The notes under the pieces are model-generated. The model ran no database searches. It saw nothing but the letters and a program-made list of their open reading frames with translations, and was not told the origin of the DNA. Below are positions 1-8,949 of a stretch of 64,000 bases of DNA, one piece after another. Within the stretch, counting starts at the first letter, position 1, and every line of letters starts with the position of its first letter. The translations under genes were made by a program, and so were the position numbers. Source of the stretch: Siminovitchia fordii DSM 16014 = CIP 108821 (GTDB lineage: Bacteria > Bacillota > Bacilli > Bacillales > Bacillaceae_C); the NCBI RefSeq assembly GCF_000374565.1, contig NZ_KB894688.1, forward strand, positions 186,001-250,000, in the 5' to 3' direction.

Positions 1-152
1 ATTATTTTCAAGTGAACACCTACCCTTTTGTTACCTGTGATCAAGGTAAAAAAATATCATCTACGAGAATAAGAGAATTGTTGAAAAACAATGATTGGCT
101 CGAAATTTACCAATTACTCGGAAGAGAAAGCCTAAAAACATTAGATGTCTAA
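1..152 (+). CDS. RibF/GeoC-like FAD synthetase, C-terminal end (partial)
   Basis: The gene enters from the left edge; the frame reads from base 3 to a TAA at 150-152. The end contains ISSTRIRELL followed by about 20 residues, the C-terminal motif of the FMN adenylyltransferase (FAD synthetase) half of RibF. The same ISSTRIREL motif ends the GeoC-like protein at 23871-24398. The protein stops soon after it, so it also seems to lack the riboflavin kinase domain. It lies 20 bp before a ring-cleaving dioxygenase gene on the same strand, so it probably supplies FAD to an aromatic monooxygenase encoded outside the window (inference). Confidence 0.75.
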   Translation, partial: YFQVNTYPFVTCDQGKKISSTRIRELLKNNDWLEIYQLLGRESLKTLDV

Positions 153-172
153 AAAAGGGGCGGAGTTCATCC

Positions 173-955
173 ATGCAAAAACAAATTATTCAACGGAATG
201 AACGTGTAGAAGAAGTCTTTCATTTATTCATTAAGCATATCCAAAATTTCTTGAAGGAAGCAAAATTGAACCACGAAGAATATACCAACTTTGTCAATTG
301 GGCGGACCGCCTTGGAAAAAAAGGTGAACTCCCTCTATATGCGGATGTTTTCCTGGAAACTCACGTACTGAGAGCAATGTATACAGACAAGCCAGGAACC
401 CAACCTTCCCTTCTTGGTCCTTATTTCATCGAGGGATCTCCGCTGGTAGAAAGTCGACCGGGTGAACCACTTGTCCTGACTCAACGGCCGGATGAGGCAG
501 GTGAAGTATTGTATTTTAAAGGGAGTGTAAGCAACACAGACGGAATGCCACTTGGAAATATTCGTGTGGAGATGTGGCAAAACGATAATACCGGAAAGTA
601 CTCTGCTTTCGATTCCGACGCACCTAGATATAACTTAAGAGGCCATTTTGATACGGATGAAAACGGGAATTTTGAAGTGAAAACCATTGTCCCTCTTCCT
701 TATTCAATTCCGACAGATGGTCCCACAGGAGAATTTTTGGAGTATATGGACCAGCATCCCATGAGGCCGGCCCACCTCCACCTTATGTTTGAAGCAGAAG
801 GCCATGAGACACTGATCACTCAGGTGTTCTTCGAAGGGGATGAATGGCTGGAAACGGATGTGGCTGATGGAGTGCGTACAGAATTGCTTACTACATTGGA
901 GGACAAAGATGACCACAAAGAAGCCTCATTAAATTTTTTCATGAGACCAAAGTAG
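173..955 (+). CDS. Intradiol ring-cleavage dioxygenase (catechol 1,2-dioxygenase family)
   Basis: 260 aa. Non-haem Fe(III) enzyme that opens catechol- or hydroxyquinol-type rings between the two hydroxyls, giving muconates. The helical N-terminal dimerisation segment covers about residues 1-95 and the beta-sandwich catalytic part the rest. The expected Fe(III) ligands are visible: the Tyr of GKYSAFDSD, the Tyr of PLPYSIP, and the two His of PAHLHLMF. The ATG at 173 is preferred over an in-frame upstream start at 95 because the sequence GGGGCGGAG lies just before it and the upstream part overlaps the FAD synthetase gene. The neighbour suggests a role in aromatic degradation. The exact substrate (catechol, hydroxyquinol or a substituted catechol) cannot be read from the sequence. 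Confidence 0.88.
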   Translation: MQKQIIQRNERVEEVFHLFIKHIQNFLKEAKLNHEEYTNFVNWADRLGKKGELPLYADVFLETHVLRAMYTDKPGTQPSLLGPYFIEGSPLVESRPGEPLVLTQRPDEAGEVLYFKGSVSNTDGMPLGNIRVEMWQNDNTGKYSAFDSDAPRYNLRGHFDTDENGNFEVKTIVPLPYSIPTDGPTGEFLEYMDQHPMRPAHLHLMFEAEGHETLITQVFFEGDEWLETDVADGVRTELLTTLEDKDDHKEASLNFFMRPK

Positions 956-963
956 GGATCTTA

Positions 964-996
964 CAAGAGGGGCATTGAACATGTCCCTTCTTTTTC
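964..996 (+). terminator. Intrinsic terminator after the dioxygenase gene
   Basis: An imperfect hairpin (AAGAGGGGCAT pairing with ATGTCCCTTCTT) is followed by a run of T, starting 9 bp after the dioxygenase stop codon. Confidence 0.6.
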
Positions 997-1708
997 TTAA
1001 GTCGTCTATAAACAAGGTGGAGAATTTCTTGTCATCCTTACGAATTAAGCGAATGACGACGGAATTGCTGGATATCCCTATCAAATCAGCCGATTCTACG
1101 ATGATACGAGCTATAGAAGTCCGCTCTAAACAAAAGCGTCGGCCTTGACTCTTCATGAATCTGTTTGAGATCTCCCAAAAAATTGATTATCCCCCCATCA
1201 TTTCATTTCACATCGTTTTTCCTTGTTCAACATTTTAGACACGACTGATCATTTCTCAAATATTCCAAGCAGGATCAAGTAAGAGATTCTCCTGTATTGA
1301 GTAACATGGTATTGAAAAAAACATTCAAGCAGGAACTGGTGATAGACAGAAAATTAAATCCCACAATCACTCCAATCCAGGATCTTGCCTTGTAAACAAT
1401 CTGAAAAAAAATTGAAACTCAGTAGATATAGCAACGTTTGACTCCAAACAAATTAAATTTTGGGGTATAAGAGATAACCCAGACCACCAATAAAACTCAT
1501 AGCCTTGAAAGAAACAAGAATCATAAAGCCGGTGGATTTTCAAATAGCATTCAAACTAGTTTAGCAATCCCCCTCTTGAATTAAAGGAACTATTAAATTC
1601 TAAAAAAACAGTTTTATTACAATTACCGAGACTTTTTTCTCAATTATTGAAATACTGATATTGCGAACACCAAAATATGACAAAAAATGCTAAAATAATC
1701 ATTAACTT
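997..1708. other. Intergenic stretch without a convincing gene
   Basis: About 700 AT-rich bases between the dioxygenase terminator and the amidase gene. A minus-strand frame at 929-1156 (75 codons) begins before the convergent gene ends and has no good ribosome site. It could be a decayed coding remnant, but I cannot assign it. I see no clear RNA or repeat here. The amidase promoter presumably lies in the AT-rich 1560-1680 part. Confidence 0.4.
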
Positions 1709-1724
1709 GGAAAAGGTGGTGGTT

Positions 1725-3008
1725 ATGATAAGAAAGCCTATACTCTGTCTGACATTGCTGCTCCTTGTTTTTTCACAAACAAACCCTTTGATGGCAAATG
1801 CTGCAAATACTGTTCAAATTCAAGTTCAGAAGGCGAATATTCGGAGTGAACCTTCCAACGCGGCCAATGTTATTGCACAAGCCGACAGGAATGAAAGTTT
1901 CCAAGTGATCCAGGAAAAGTTTGGGTGGTATGAGATTCAACTGCCCAGTGGCGGTACAGGTTGGGTCGCCGGATATATTGTTGGAAACGGCAGCCAAAGC
2001 GATGGTACTGGCAAAAAAGGTACTGTTACAGACAATAATGTACATGTCCGAAACAATCCTTCTTTATCAGCCAATATTATCGGTAAATTACATACAGGCG
2101 ATCGAGTGACAGTGGCGAGCGAAAACAACGGCTGGGCGAACATCGTCTACAACAATCAAAGCGCCTGGATCAGCAAACAATACCTTCAATTTCCCGGAGA
2201 AGCAAAGGCTATAAACGAACCGTCTAAAGGATTTGTCTATATTTCAAATGACAAAACCAATCTCCGGTCCGGGGCCGATACATCAGCTCCTGTTATAACA
2301 AGAGGATCGCAGGGAGAAAGGTATCCGGTTGTCGGACAGGAAGGCGATTGGTATAAAATTACCTTGGCAAGCGGTAGGGAAGCATATGTGGCGAGCTGGG
2401 TCGTTTCGTCTGGTAAAAATACACAGTCAACAGAGGCAACTGCGTCCAATTCATCCAATATATCTCCAGGACTTGCCGGAAAAACGATTGTCCTGGACGC
2501 GGGACATGGCGGTCATGATCCGGGAACATCCAATTATACAGGAGTATCGGAGAAGCAACTGACAATGCAGACGGCCAGACGTCTTCAACAAAAACTAAGT
2601 TCTGCAGGAGCAAATGTTATTTTAACCCGTTCGGATGATCACTACGTCAACCTTGACACGCGTACCTCTGCTGCAAATAATTCTAATGCCGATGCGTTTA
2701 TCAGTATCCATTACGACAGTTCCAGTCATCCCGATGCAAATGGTATTACTGCGTATTATCACCACGGGTATCAGTACGACCTTGCCAGTAGCGTCAATCA
2801 AGTACTTGACAGTTCACTCTCTCTGAACAATCGGGGAACACACTTCGGGAACTATCATGTCATCAGGGAAAACAGCAGACCGGCTGCTTTGCTCGAACTT
2901 GGGTATCTGAGCAACTCATATGAAGGACAGTATGTTACAACCGAGTCATATCAAGAACTCGTTTCAAACAGCATTTATAATGGATTGGAATCATATTTTA
3001 ACGAATAA
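1725..3008 (+). CDS. Secreted N-acetylmuramoyl-L-alanine amidase with three SH3b domains
   Basis: 427 aa. Cleaves the amide bond between N-acetylmuramic acid and the peptide stem of cell-wall peptidoglycan, outside the cell. A signal peptide of about 26 residues (IRKPILCLTLLLLVFSQT...ANA) precedes three bacterial SH3 repeats at about 29-85, 97-152 and 170-230. An Amidase_3 domain runs from about 250 to the end. Its zinc ligands are visible in LDAGHGGHDPG, the Glu of GVSEKQL, and SIHYDSS; the catalytic Glu is in LLELGYLSN. The ATG at 1725 follows GGAAAAGGTGG; the longer in-frame start at 1677 would bury the signal peptide. It resembles CwlC/LytC-type housekeeping or sporulation amidases. Confidence 0.92.
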   Translation: MIRKPILCLTLLLLVFSQTNPLMANAANTVQIQVQKANIRSEPSNAANVIAQADRNESFQVIQEKFGWYEIQLPSGGTGWVAGYIVGNGSQSDGTGKKGTVTDNNVHVRNNPSLSANIIGKLHTGDRVTVASENNGWANIVYNNQSAWISKQYLQFPGEAKAINEPSKGFVYISNDKTNLRSGADTSAPVITRGSQGERYPVVGQEGDWYKITLASGREAYVASWVVSSGKNTQSTEATASNSSNISPGLAGKTIVLDAGHGGHDPGTSNYTGVSEKQLTMQTARRLQQKLSSAGANVILTRSDDHYVNLDTRTSAANNSNADAFISIHYDSSSHPDANGITAYYHHGYQYDLASSVNQVLDSSLSLNNRGTHFGNYHVIRENSRPAALLELGYLSNSYEGQYVTTESYQELVSNSIYNGLESYFNE

Positions 3009-3009
3009 A

Positions 3010-3040
3010 AAAACGAGGCGGACTTTCCGCCTCGTTTTTT
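3010..3040. terminator. Bidirectional terminator
   Basis: Perfect 13-bp stem (AAAACGAGGCGGA / TCCGCCTCGTTTT) with a 3-base loop, flanked by A and T runs on both sides. It serves both the amidase and the convergent symporter gene, whose stop codon overlaps its edge. Confidence 0.9.
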
Positions 3041-4445
3041 ATACCTCATCAGAAGAAACATGTAATTCCTCACTAGGCCTTGTTGCAAGCGAAACTGCAA
3101 TCAGGACGACAAAGCTTACAGCGATTCCATAGATAATCGGTGTAGTAGCTGTAATACCTTGAATAGCAAGGCCTGCCAGAATGACGACCGTACTTGCAAT
3201 AATGGCATAAAATGCCGCTTTTGCAGTGGCTCTTTTCCAGAACAATCCCAAAATCACCGGAGCAAAAATCCCACCAGATAATACGGCATAGGCAACATCA
3301 AGGGCTACAAGAACATCTTGTATCCATAAAGCACACACAATTGTCAATAGCCCGATCACGGTTGTGACGATTCTTGAAAGCTTCAAATATTGCTGGTCTG
3401 TTACATCTTTTTTGAAAAAACGCTTAATAATATCATTTGAAACTAATGTTGATGAAGCAAGCAAAGTTCCGGAAGCGGTTGACATCAAGGCTGAAACAAC
3501 TGCAGCGATAACTAACCCAAGCACCCCCGACGGCAAAATAGCAACAGCCATGCTTGCAAACGTATTTTGCGTATCCTCCAGGCCAGGCAAAATAATGAAT
3601 GCACACATTCCGATAATGGCTACTGCAACTCCATAAAACAGACTGTACACTCCTGCCGCAACCGTACCAGCCCGGGCAACTTCGATTGTTTTAGCAGTGA
3701 GAATACGCTGCCAAATATCCTGTGCAACAACCATTCCCAATGCAAAAAGCAAGAAATACTGAAAAATCTGATGACCGCCTATTCCTGTAAAGGTAAAATA
3801 GGTGTCAGGCAAATTGGCCTGCAAAGAAGACCAGCCACCTGCTTTTGACAGCCCCAGCGGAAGCATGATAAAGAAAACCCCGACCGTCATGATGACAAAC
3901 TGGACGATGTCTGTCATCGTAACCGACCACATGCCGCCAAGGATTGTATAAAATAGTACAATACCACCGCCAACAAGCATGGAAACGTTTAAGTTCCATC
4001 CCAAAAGGACATTTAAAATCGTACCCATTCCAATAACCTGCGTAACCGATACCATCATGGCATATGTTGCTGCAATCAATGCACTGACAAGACCTGCTTC
4101 AACACCGAAACGCTTACTGAGATATTCGCTGATCGTCATTACCGAGAGATTTGAAATGCGTTTGGCAAGGAATATCCCCAAAAGCATAATCCCCAGTCCC
4201 AGCATGACAACGAGCCACATACCTGACAATCCGAATTCATAGCCCAGCTTTGTAGAACCGATCGTCGAGGCGCCGCCTAGAATAACAGCGCCAAGACAAC
4301 CAAAATACATGAAAAATCCTAAATTCCTGCCGGCCAAAACATAATCTTCCGATGTTTTGGCCCGTCTCGAACCAATTACTCCGACCACGACAAGCAAGAG
4401 TAAATAGGCTATCATGATGACAACATCAAACGAATTAATATTCAT
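3039..4445 (-). CDS. Sodium:solute symporter (SSF family)
   Basis: 468 aa, about 13 predicted membrane helices, no signal peptide. The N-terminal VIMIAYLLLLVVVGVIGS and the helix around GGASTIGSTKLGYEFG match the SSF fold, which couples uptake to sodium. It starts 28 bp after the ureohydrolase stop codon, behind TCCTCCT read on the opposite strand (AGGAGGA), so the two are one operon. The pairing suggests that it imports the guanidino or amine substrate of that enzyme (inference). SSF members carry proline, pantothenate, sugars, urea and others, and the sequence alone does not decide the substrate. Confidence 0.85.
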   Translation of the reverse strand: MNINSFDVVIMIAYLLLLVVVGVIGSRRAKTSEDYVLAGRNLGFFMYFGCLGAVILGGASTIGSTKLGYEFGLSGMWLVVMLGLGIMLLGIFLAKRISNLSVMTISEYLSKRFGVEAGLVSALIAATYAMMVSVTQVIGMGTILNVLLGWNLNVSMLVGGGIVLFYTILGGMWSVTMTDIVQFVIMTVGVFFIMLPLGLSKAGGWSSLQANLPDTYFTFTGIGGHQIFQYFLLFALGMVVAQDIWQRILTAKTIEVARAGTVAAGVYSLFYGVAVAIIGMCAFIILPGLEDTQNTFASMAVAILPSGVLGLVIAAVVSALMSTASGTLLASSTLVSNDIIKRFFKKDVTDQQYLKLSRIVTTVIGLLTIVCALWIQDVLVALDVAYAVLSGGIFAPVILGLFWKRATAKAAFYAIIASTVVILAGLAIQGITATTPIIYGIAVSFVVLIAVSLATRPSEELHVSSDEV

Positions 4446-4473
4446 ATTAATTTCCTCCTCTGTCTCTCAGATT

Positions 4474-5439
4474 TTATTTCTGAGAGTTCTGCTTCTCCTG
4501 CTGCCGCCTTTTTTTCAAAGCAATCAATGTGATCATTTCGTAAATGACAGACGATGCGAGCACCGCGGTGATTTCGTTGGCATCATAAGCCGGTAATACT
4601 TCCACCAGGTCAAAGCCGACCACGTCGAGTCCATCAAGTCCCCTGACATACTCCAATGCTTCGTAGCTCGTCGGCCCACCGACTTCAGGTGTTCCTGTTC
4701 CCGGAGCATAAGCCGGGTCCACGAAATCGATATCATAAGTAACGAATACCGGACGGTCTTTTACACGATCATGAATCCTTTTCATCACGTTTTCAAATCC
4801 GATTTCACGTACTTCTTTCATCGGAATGACTTCAAAGCCGAGATCCCTTGCATCTTGAATATCGCCTGGTCCGTATAACGGCCCTCTCATGCCGACCTGG
4901 ATGGAATGATCCAAATCTAGGAGCCCCTCTTCAGCAGCACGTCTGAACGGTGTTCCGTGCATATATTTTTCACCATAATAATGCTCCCACGTATCTCCAT
5001 GGGAATCAAAATGAACGAGTGCAATTTTTCCGTATCTTTTATGGAAAGCCCTGAGGTTTCCTAGTGAGATAGAATGATCTCCCCCCATGATGACAGGGAT
5101 GACATTTTTCTCAAGAAGCGGCATGAGACCTTCAACCATACTGTCGTACGTACGGAGTGCGTTTCCTGGGATCACGTTGATATCCCCGTAATCAACTCCT
5201 GAGCAATATTCGAAAATATCGATATCCATATCCGGATTATACGGGCGAAGCAGTACTGAAAAGTCACGGATGTGCTGCGGACCGAAACGCTGCCCCGTCC
5301 GATTGGATGCTGCTGTATCAAAAGGCACGCCGAGAACAGCAAAGTCTATATTATCAGTTGTTCTGACCTGTTCCAGTCTCATGAATGTTCTGTTTCCTAC
5401 AAAACGGGGAGATTGTGATGAGTCTTTTGGTTTATACAT
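4474..5439 (-). CDS. Ureohydrolase (agmatinase/guanidinobutyrase family)
   Basis: 321 aa. Manganese-dependent hydrolase that releases urea from a guanidino compound. The three metal-binding blocks are present: VIMGGDHSISLGN, HFDSHGDTW and TYDIDFVDPAYAPGTGTPE. The long insert EHYYGEKYMHGTPFRRA is typical of agmatinase, guanidinobutyrase and guanidinopropionase rather than arginase. An agmatine deiminase gene lies elsewhere in the window (42812-43912), so a guanidino-acid substrate is as likely as agmatine. AGGAGGAATACAATAT precedes the ATG. A sigma-54 promoter lies 50-70 bp upstream and a PAS-type sigma-54 activator gene is the next gene on the same strand, which points to substrate-induced expression. 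Confidence 0.85.
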   Translation of the reverse strand: MYKPKDSSQSPRFVGNRTFMRLEQVRTTDNIDFAVLGVPFDTAASNRTGQRFGPQHIRDFSVLLRPYNPDMDIDIFEYCSGVDYGDINVIPGNALRTYDSMVEGLMPLLEKNVIPVIMGGDHSISLGNLRAFHKRYGKIALVHFDSHGDTWEHYYGEKYMHGTPFRRAAEEGLLDLDHSIQVGMRGPLYGPGDIQDARDLGFEVIPMKEVREIGFENVMKRIHDRVKDRPVFVTYDIDFVDPAYAPGTGTPEVGGPTSYEALEYVRGLDGLDVVGFDLVEVLPAYDANEITAVLASSVIYEMITLIALKKRRQQEKQNSQK

Positions 5440-5489
5440 ATATTGTATTCCTCCTAAAATTCATGATAATAATGTCCACCTTATTACAC

Positions 5490-5508
5490 ATGCAAAAAAC
5501 GTGCCAAC
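5490..5508 (-). promoter_or_regulatory. Sigma-54 (-24/-12) promoter of the ureohydrolase operon
   Basis: Read on the minus strand the sequence is TTGGCACGTTTTTTGCA, a match to TGGCAC-N5-TTGCA with exactly 10 bases between the GG and the GC. The expected start of transcription is near 5479, about 40 bases before the ATG. Confidence 0.88.
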
Positions 5509-5545
5509 TATAAAATTCCTTTTCTCTATGTATTCATTTACAAAA

Positions 5546-5597
5546 TTAACCCGGTTTCGCATTGAAAAAACAGTTTTTCGATGCAAAACCGGGTTAA
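5546..5597. promoter_or_regulatory. Long inverted repeat upstream of the sigma-54 promoter (candidate activator site or terminator)
   Basis: Two 17-bp arms (5546-5562 and 5581-5597) match at 16 of 17 positions, core AACCCGGTTT, with an 18-base spacer. It lies 40-90 bp upstream of the -24 box. That suits an enhancer site for the adjacent activator, but it also directly follows that gene's stop codon and could end its transcript. T-runs after the arms are weak, which favours the binding-site reading. Confidence 0.5.
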
Positions 5598-5604
5598 GAT
5601 TCAT

Positions 5605-6999
5605 TTATGAATTAATCCCATACTTTTGAAGCTTCCTAACTACACTCGACTGGCTGATTCCCAAATAATCCGCCATTTCATATGTTGTTTTATATTGTCT
5701 GAACGCCCTTTTCAGCCAACGTATCTCCACATTTTGCAGTGCCTCCTGCAAATTTTCGGCCTGTTCGGGCATCTCTTCCGTTTCCTGTTTATCAAAGGAG
5801 TGAATTTCCTTCTTATGAAACGGGAGAGCACTCGGATAAATAATTCGGTTTTCCGTTGTAATAACTAGACGCTCCATTAAATTTTCAAGTTCCCTGACAT
5901 TTCCAGGCCAGCTGTAATCAAGTATTTCATGGATTGTCGTGGCATGAAGAGCTTTATCCGTATTATACTTATCATTGAACATCCCAAGAAAGTACTCACA
6001 TAACTGCAACAGGTCATCCTTCCGCTCCCTGAGAGGAGGAATGGTGATTGGCACGACATTCAACCGGTAAAAAAGATCTTCACGGAAGGTTCCTTCCTTC
6101 ACCATCTCTGCCAAATCCCGGTTGGTCGAAGCAATGATACGAAAATCTATGCGTTTGGGCTCCGTCCCGCCGATCCTTGTCATTTTCTTTTCCTGGATCA
6201 CCTTTAACAGCTTGGCCTGAAGATTTAATGGAAGCTCTCCTACTTCATCCAGAAACAATGTACCTTTATTGGCAAGTTCGATAAGACCAGGCTTCCCTTC
6301 TCTATTCGCCCCTGTAAAAGCTCCCTTCTCATACCCGAACATTTCGGACTCAAAAAGAGTCTCCGGAATAGCACCGCAGTTTACTTCAATAAAAGCTTCC
6401 TTGCTGCGATTGCTTTTTTCATGAATAGCCCTAGCAAAAACATTTTTTCCAACTCCAGACTCCCCTAGAAACACAACGGTCGCATCAGATAGCGCCACCC
6501 TTTGAATGAGCTGCCAGACATTGCTCATCTCCTTGCTCTTTAACACAATACCGTCGGTATGCTGTTCCTTATCCCGCAATTCTTGGATTTCAGACTGATA
6601 GTATTCCATTTTGGCCCGCAGTTCTTCGTAATCTTCTTTGATCTGTCTAAGCTCGGTCAAATCATGAGAAAAGCTGATAACTCGGATCATTTCTCCGTTT
6701 TCATCAAAAACCGGCAAGGCCGTCGCCATGACAGAGCGGCCTGTCAAGGTATGCTGCATCACCTGTACTTCTTTCTTCTCCTGGAGCACCCTTTTTGTAA
6801 CTGAAGGTGAAAAGACATTCATCCGCTCCAATTCATCCACCGTTTTTCCAATCAACTCTTCATTTTTCATCCCGTAGATTGATTGACAGTTGGGACTGCT
6901 TCTCAACACTTTACCCTGTCCATCCGTGATAACAATATTATCGTTCGATGCTTCAAGAATAGCCCTCAATTCCAGTTCACGAATGTCTTCTTCCATCAT
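5605..6999 (-). CDS. PAS-domain sigma-54-dependent transcriptional activator
   Basis: 464 aa. A PAS sensor (about 8-125, with LEASNDNIVITDGQGKVL) is followed by a short coiled coil, the AAA+ domain (about 155-390) and a Fis-type helix-turn-helix at the C-terminus (ADYLGISQSSVVRKLQKYG). Walker A is GESGVGKNVF, the sigma-54 contact loop is GAFTGA, and Walker B is TLFLDEVGELP. It lacks a phosphorylated receiver, so it likely senses a small molecule through PAS. It sits directly upstream of the ureohydrolase-symporter operon, which has a matching promoter. RBS AGGAGTGAC precedes an ATGATG start. Confidence 0.9.
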   Translation of the reverse strand: MMEEDIRELELRAILEASNDNIVITDGQGKVLRSSPNCQSIYGMKNEELIGKTVDELERMNVFSPSVTKRVLQEKKEVQVMQHTLTGRSVMATALPVFDENGEMIRVISFSHDLTELRQIKEDYEELRAKMEYYQSEIQELRDKEQHTDGIVLKSKEMSNVWQLIQRVALSDATVVFLGESGVGKNVFARAIHEKSNRSKEAFIEVNCGAIPETLFESEMFGYEKGAFTGANREGKPGLIELANKGTLFLDEVGELPLNLQAKLLKVIQEKKMTRIGGTEPKRIDFRIIASTNRDLAEMVKEGTFREDLFYRLNVVPITIPPLRERKDDLLQLCEYFLGMFNDKYNTDKALHATTIHEILDYSWPGNVRELENLMERLVITTENRIIYPSALPFHKKEIHSFDKQETEEMPEQAENLQEALQNVEIRWLKRAFRQYKTTYEMADYLGISQSSVVRKLQKYGINS

Positions 7000-7050
7000 T
7001 TATTGTCACTCCTTTAACCATACATGCCCGGATCTTATATAGTGATAATA

Positions 7051-7072
7051 TTTTACCACAACAATGGTAAAA
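7051..7072. promoter_or_regulatory. Inverted repeat upstream of the activator gene
   Basis: TTTTACCA and TGGTAAAA separated by 6 bases, about 50 bp before the activator's start codon and next to AT-rich promoter-like sequence. It may be an autoregulatory site; no direct support. Confidence 0.3.
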
Positions 7073-7141
7073 AAAAGAAAAGCAGAATCAGTAGCTTATG
7101 TCATCAATCAAGGTGACAAAAGTCATCTTTTGAAAAACCGT

Positions 7142-7189
7142 GGTCTGACCCCCAGTATGTTGACGCGTTAACGGGGTGGGGGCCAGACC
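7142..7189. repeat. GGTCTGACCCCC-type hairpin repeat
   Basis: The arms GGTCTGACCCCC and GGGGGCCAGACC differ at one position and enclose a loop with GTTGACGCGTTAAC, itself nearly palindromic. Short intergenic repeats of this GGTCTGACCCC kind recur in Bacillus-type genomes. It sits between two divergent genes without an obvious T-run. Confidence 0.5.
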
Positions 7190-7297
7190 CCAATGACATA
7201 CTCCAATGGGCAAAATGACCCCTTTTTCACATGTGACGAAACTTATCTTTCAGCAATACGTAGCTTTTATTGAACCATTTGTAAAGGAGGTCAATTT

Positions 7298-8158
7298 ATG
7301 GCTGCTTCTGACATCGAAAAAGACAAGTCTGGATTCGGATGCATGACGTCAATTTTGGCGGTCTTCGCTTCCATCATTTTTTTCATAAAAGGCTACGCAT
7401 GGATAGGTTGGCTATGCCTGATCCCTACTCTGCTCTTCAACTTGATCTCTTTACTCAGATATACAAAAGGAATCAAGAGAAATAGAAAAGAGCTTCTGAA
7501 AGAATTGGAAAGTCTTAAGCCGGGGGGAACTAACTTCAAATCGGAACAAACATTCATTTCACAAAACCTTCTTACGAAAATCTCTATTGATGAAAATGCA
7601 AAAAGGATATATATATGGGCACCGAAAATGGCAGATATTTCAATAGCCAAAGCAGGAATGGCATATGAAATGTTTGAATATGATTACTCTGATATTTTGG
7701 CAGTAGAAATGTCCGAAGATGGGGTATCCTTAGGGACCAAATCAAGCCAATCCAAAACCGCCCGCTCGTTATTGGACGGCTTCATTTCCAAAGACAACGG
7801 TACATTCATAGGCGGTTCACAACCGCCGGAAAAGAAGAAGAAAAATGTGGGCACTTTGGATTTAACTATCATCGCAAATGACTCGGCTCGTCCTCTACAC
7901 ACAATTAACTTTTTTACATTTACAGGCGAAGGCAGCCAGCCACCATTGAAAAAAAATACCCCGGCCTATCGGGATCAAATAAATAGACTTAGAAGCTGGT
8001 ATATGCAGTTAAGTTTTGTCATGGAAGATAGCAAAGAGAAAAATTCGGTTGAAACAGTCCATGGGCCTTCGGTAAACGAAGTCCCTATTGATATAGATAC
8101 TTTAACGGCAATGGAAGAATTGCTGGAACAAAATAAACGAAAGCAACTGGGAGAATAG
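7298..8158 (+). CDS. Unknown membrane-anchored protein
   Basis: 286 aa, not recognised. Two hydrophobic helices lie near residues 15-32 and 36-50, followed by a basic stretch and a soluble remainder. The part around YDYSDILAVEMSEDGVSLG, with a later run of beta-type segments, looks like a bacterial PH-like fold. The end (IDIDTLTAMEELLEQNKRKQ) resembles a short C-terminal SHOCT-type tail. Both are weak impressions. RBS AAAGGAGGTC precedes the ATG by 6 bases. The gene stands alone beside decayed genes, with no functional context. Confidence 0.6.
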   Translation: MAASDIEKDKSGFGCMTSILAVFASIIFFIKGYAWIGWLCLIPTLLFNLISLLRYTKGIKRNRKELLKELESLKPGGTNFKSEQTFISQNLLTKISIDENAKRIYIWAPKMADISIAKAGMAYEMFEYDYSDILAVEMSEDGVSLGTKSSQSKTARSLLDGFISKDNGTFIGGSQPPEKKKKNVGTLDLTIIANDSARPLHTINFFTFTGEGSQPPLKKNTPAYRDQINRLRSWYMQLSFVMEDSKEKNSVETVHGPSVNEVPIDIDTLTAMEELLEQNKRKQLGE

Positions 8159-8304
8159 AATGCTAGACCGAAAAGCATGCGACATCGCAAGCTCTTTTCA
8201 CCAACAGTGTGGGATTCCAAGGAAATATTGTTACCGGCGGAAAAATGCCCCAGGCAACGTCTCTTGGTTTTCATCACAACTTTGCAAAAGTTTGATGGCC
8301 CTCG

Positions 8305-8752
8305 TTTATTTCCCCAGTAAATATTTTTGTATTTTTCCATGAGCAGAAGATTGACTGATATGTAATAGAGTGGCTATTTTATAGCTGGTCAGCCGCTTTC
8401 TTAATTAACCCTTCTTCCAACATTTCGATAGCTTCCTTCAAAGGGAGGATATCATTAATTACTATTGGTTTCATAACAGCAGAAATCAGTATTTTTAGCT
8501 CCGATTGAAAGCTTTGACGGATGACGAATTTGCACGACTAAGCGTTCGATAAACTTTTCAAGCTCCCGAATATTTCCCGGCCATGTTGATGTTCAATTCT
8601 TTCCATTTTCTTCAGTTAAATAAGATTGTTTATTATATTGTTTGTTAAATTGATCCAAAAAATGATATGGATGAGGTAAAAGATCTTCTGTCCGACCTCT
8701 TAACGAAGGGATTTCAAGAGGAATGACCTTTAATCTGCAGTTTCTCTTTTTG
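8305..8752 (-). pseudogene. Decayed sigma-54 activator remnant
   Basis: No intact frame, but the minus strand carries, in order, pieces of the end of a sigma-54 activator: VIPLEIPSLRGRTEDLL (the AAA+ R-finger region), WPGNIRELEKFIERLV, then LPLKEAIEMLEEGLIKKA, and finally LHISQSSAHGKIQKY (the Fis-type helix-turn-helix). Stops and frameshifts separate the pieces and the PAS and Walker parts are absent. It resembles its intact neighbours at 5605-6999 and 9429-10838 in domain order. The boundaries are approximate. Confidence 0.8.
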
Positions 8753-8949
8753 TGTTGTTAATAGGTCGTAGGGACTCCCGCCTATAAGATGATTTTGAGG
8801 CGGTTCATTTTCAAAAAGCTAAAAAATCGCTTAAAATTGTTTAAAACATAGCAAGTGTATAGACATGAAAGGGTTCAGAATGGTTTTAACAGTGTGATCA
8901 GAAATAATAATGTCAAAAATCCCATCGGATATATCACCTCTATTTTAAT

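Noticed and set aside
929-1156. 75-codon minus-strand frame after the dioxygenase
   Set aside because: It starts before the end of the convergent region without a ribosome site and shows no firm family match; perhaps a remnant, but not supported.
4533-4736. Frames opposite or inside the ureohydrolase and similar overlaps elsewhere
   Set aside because: These lie wholly inside well-supported genes in another frame and have no ribosome site or family match.
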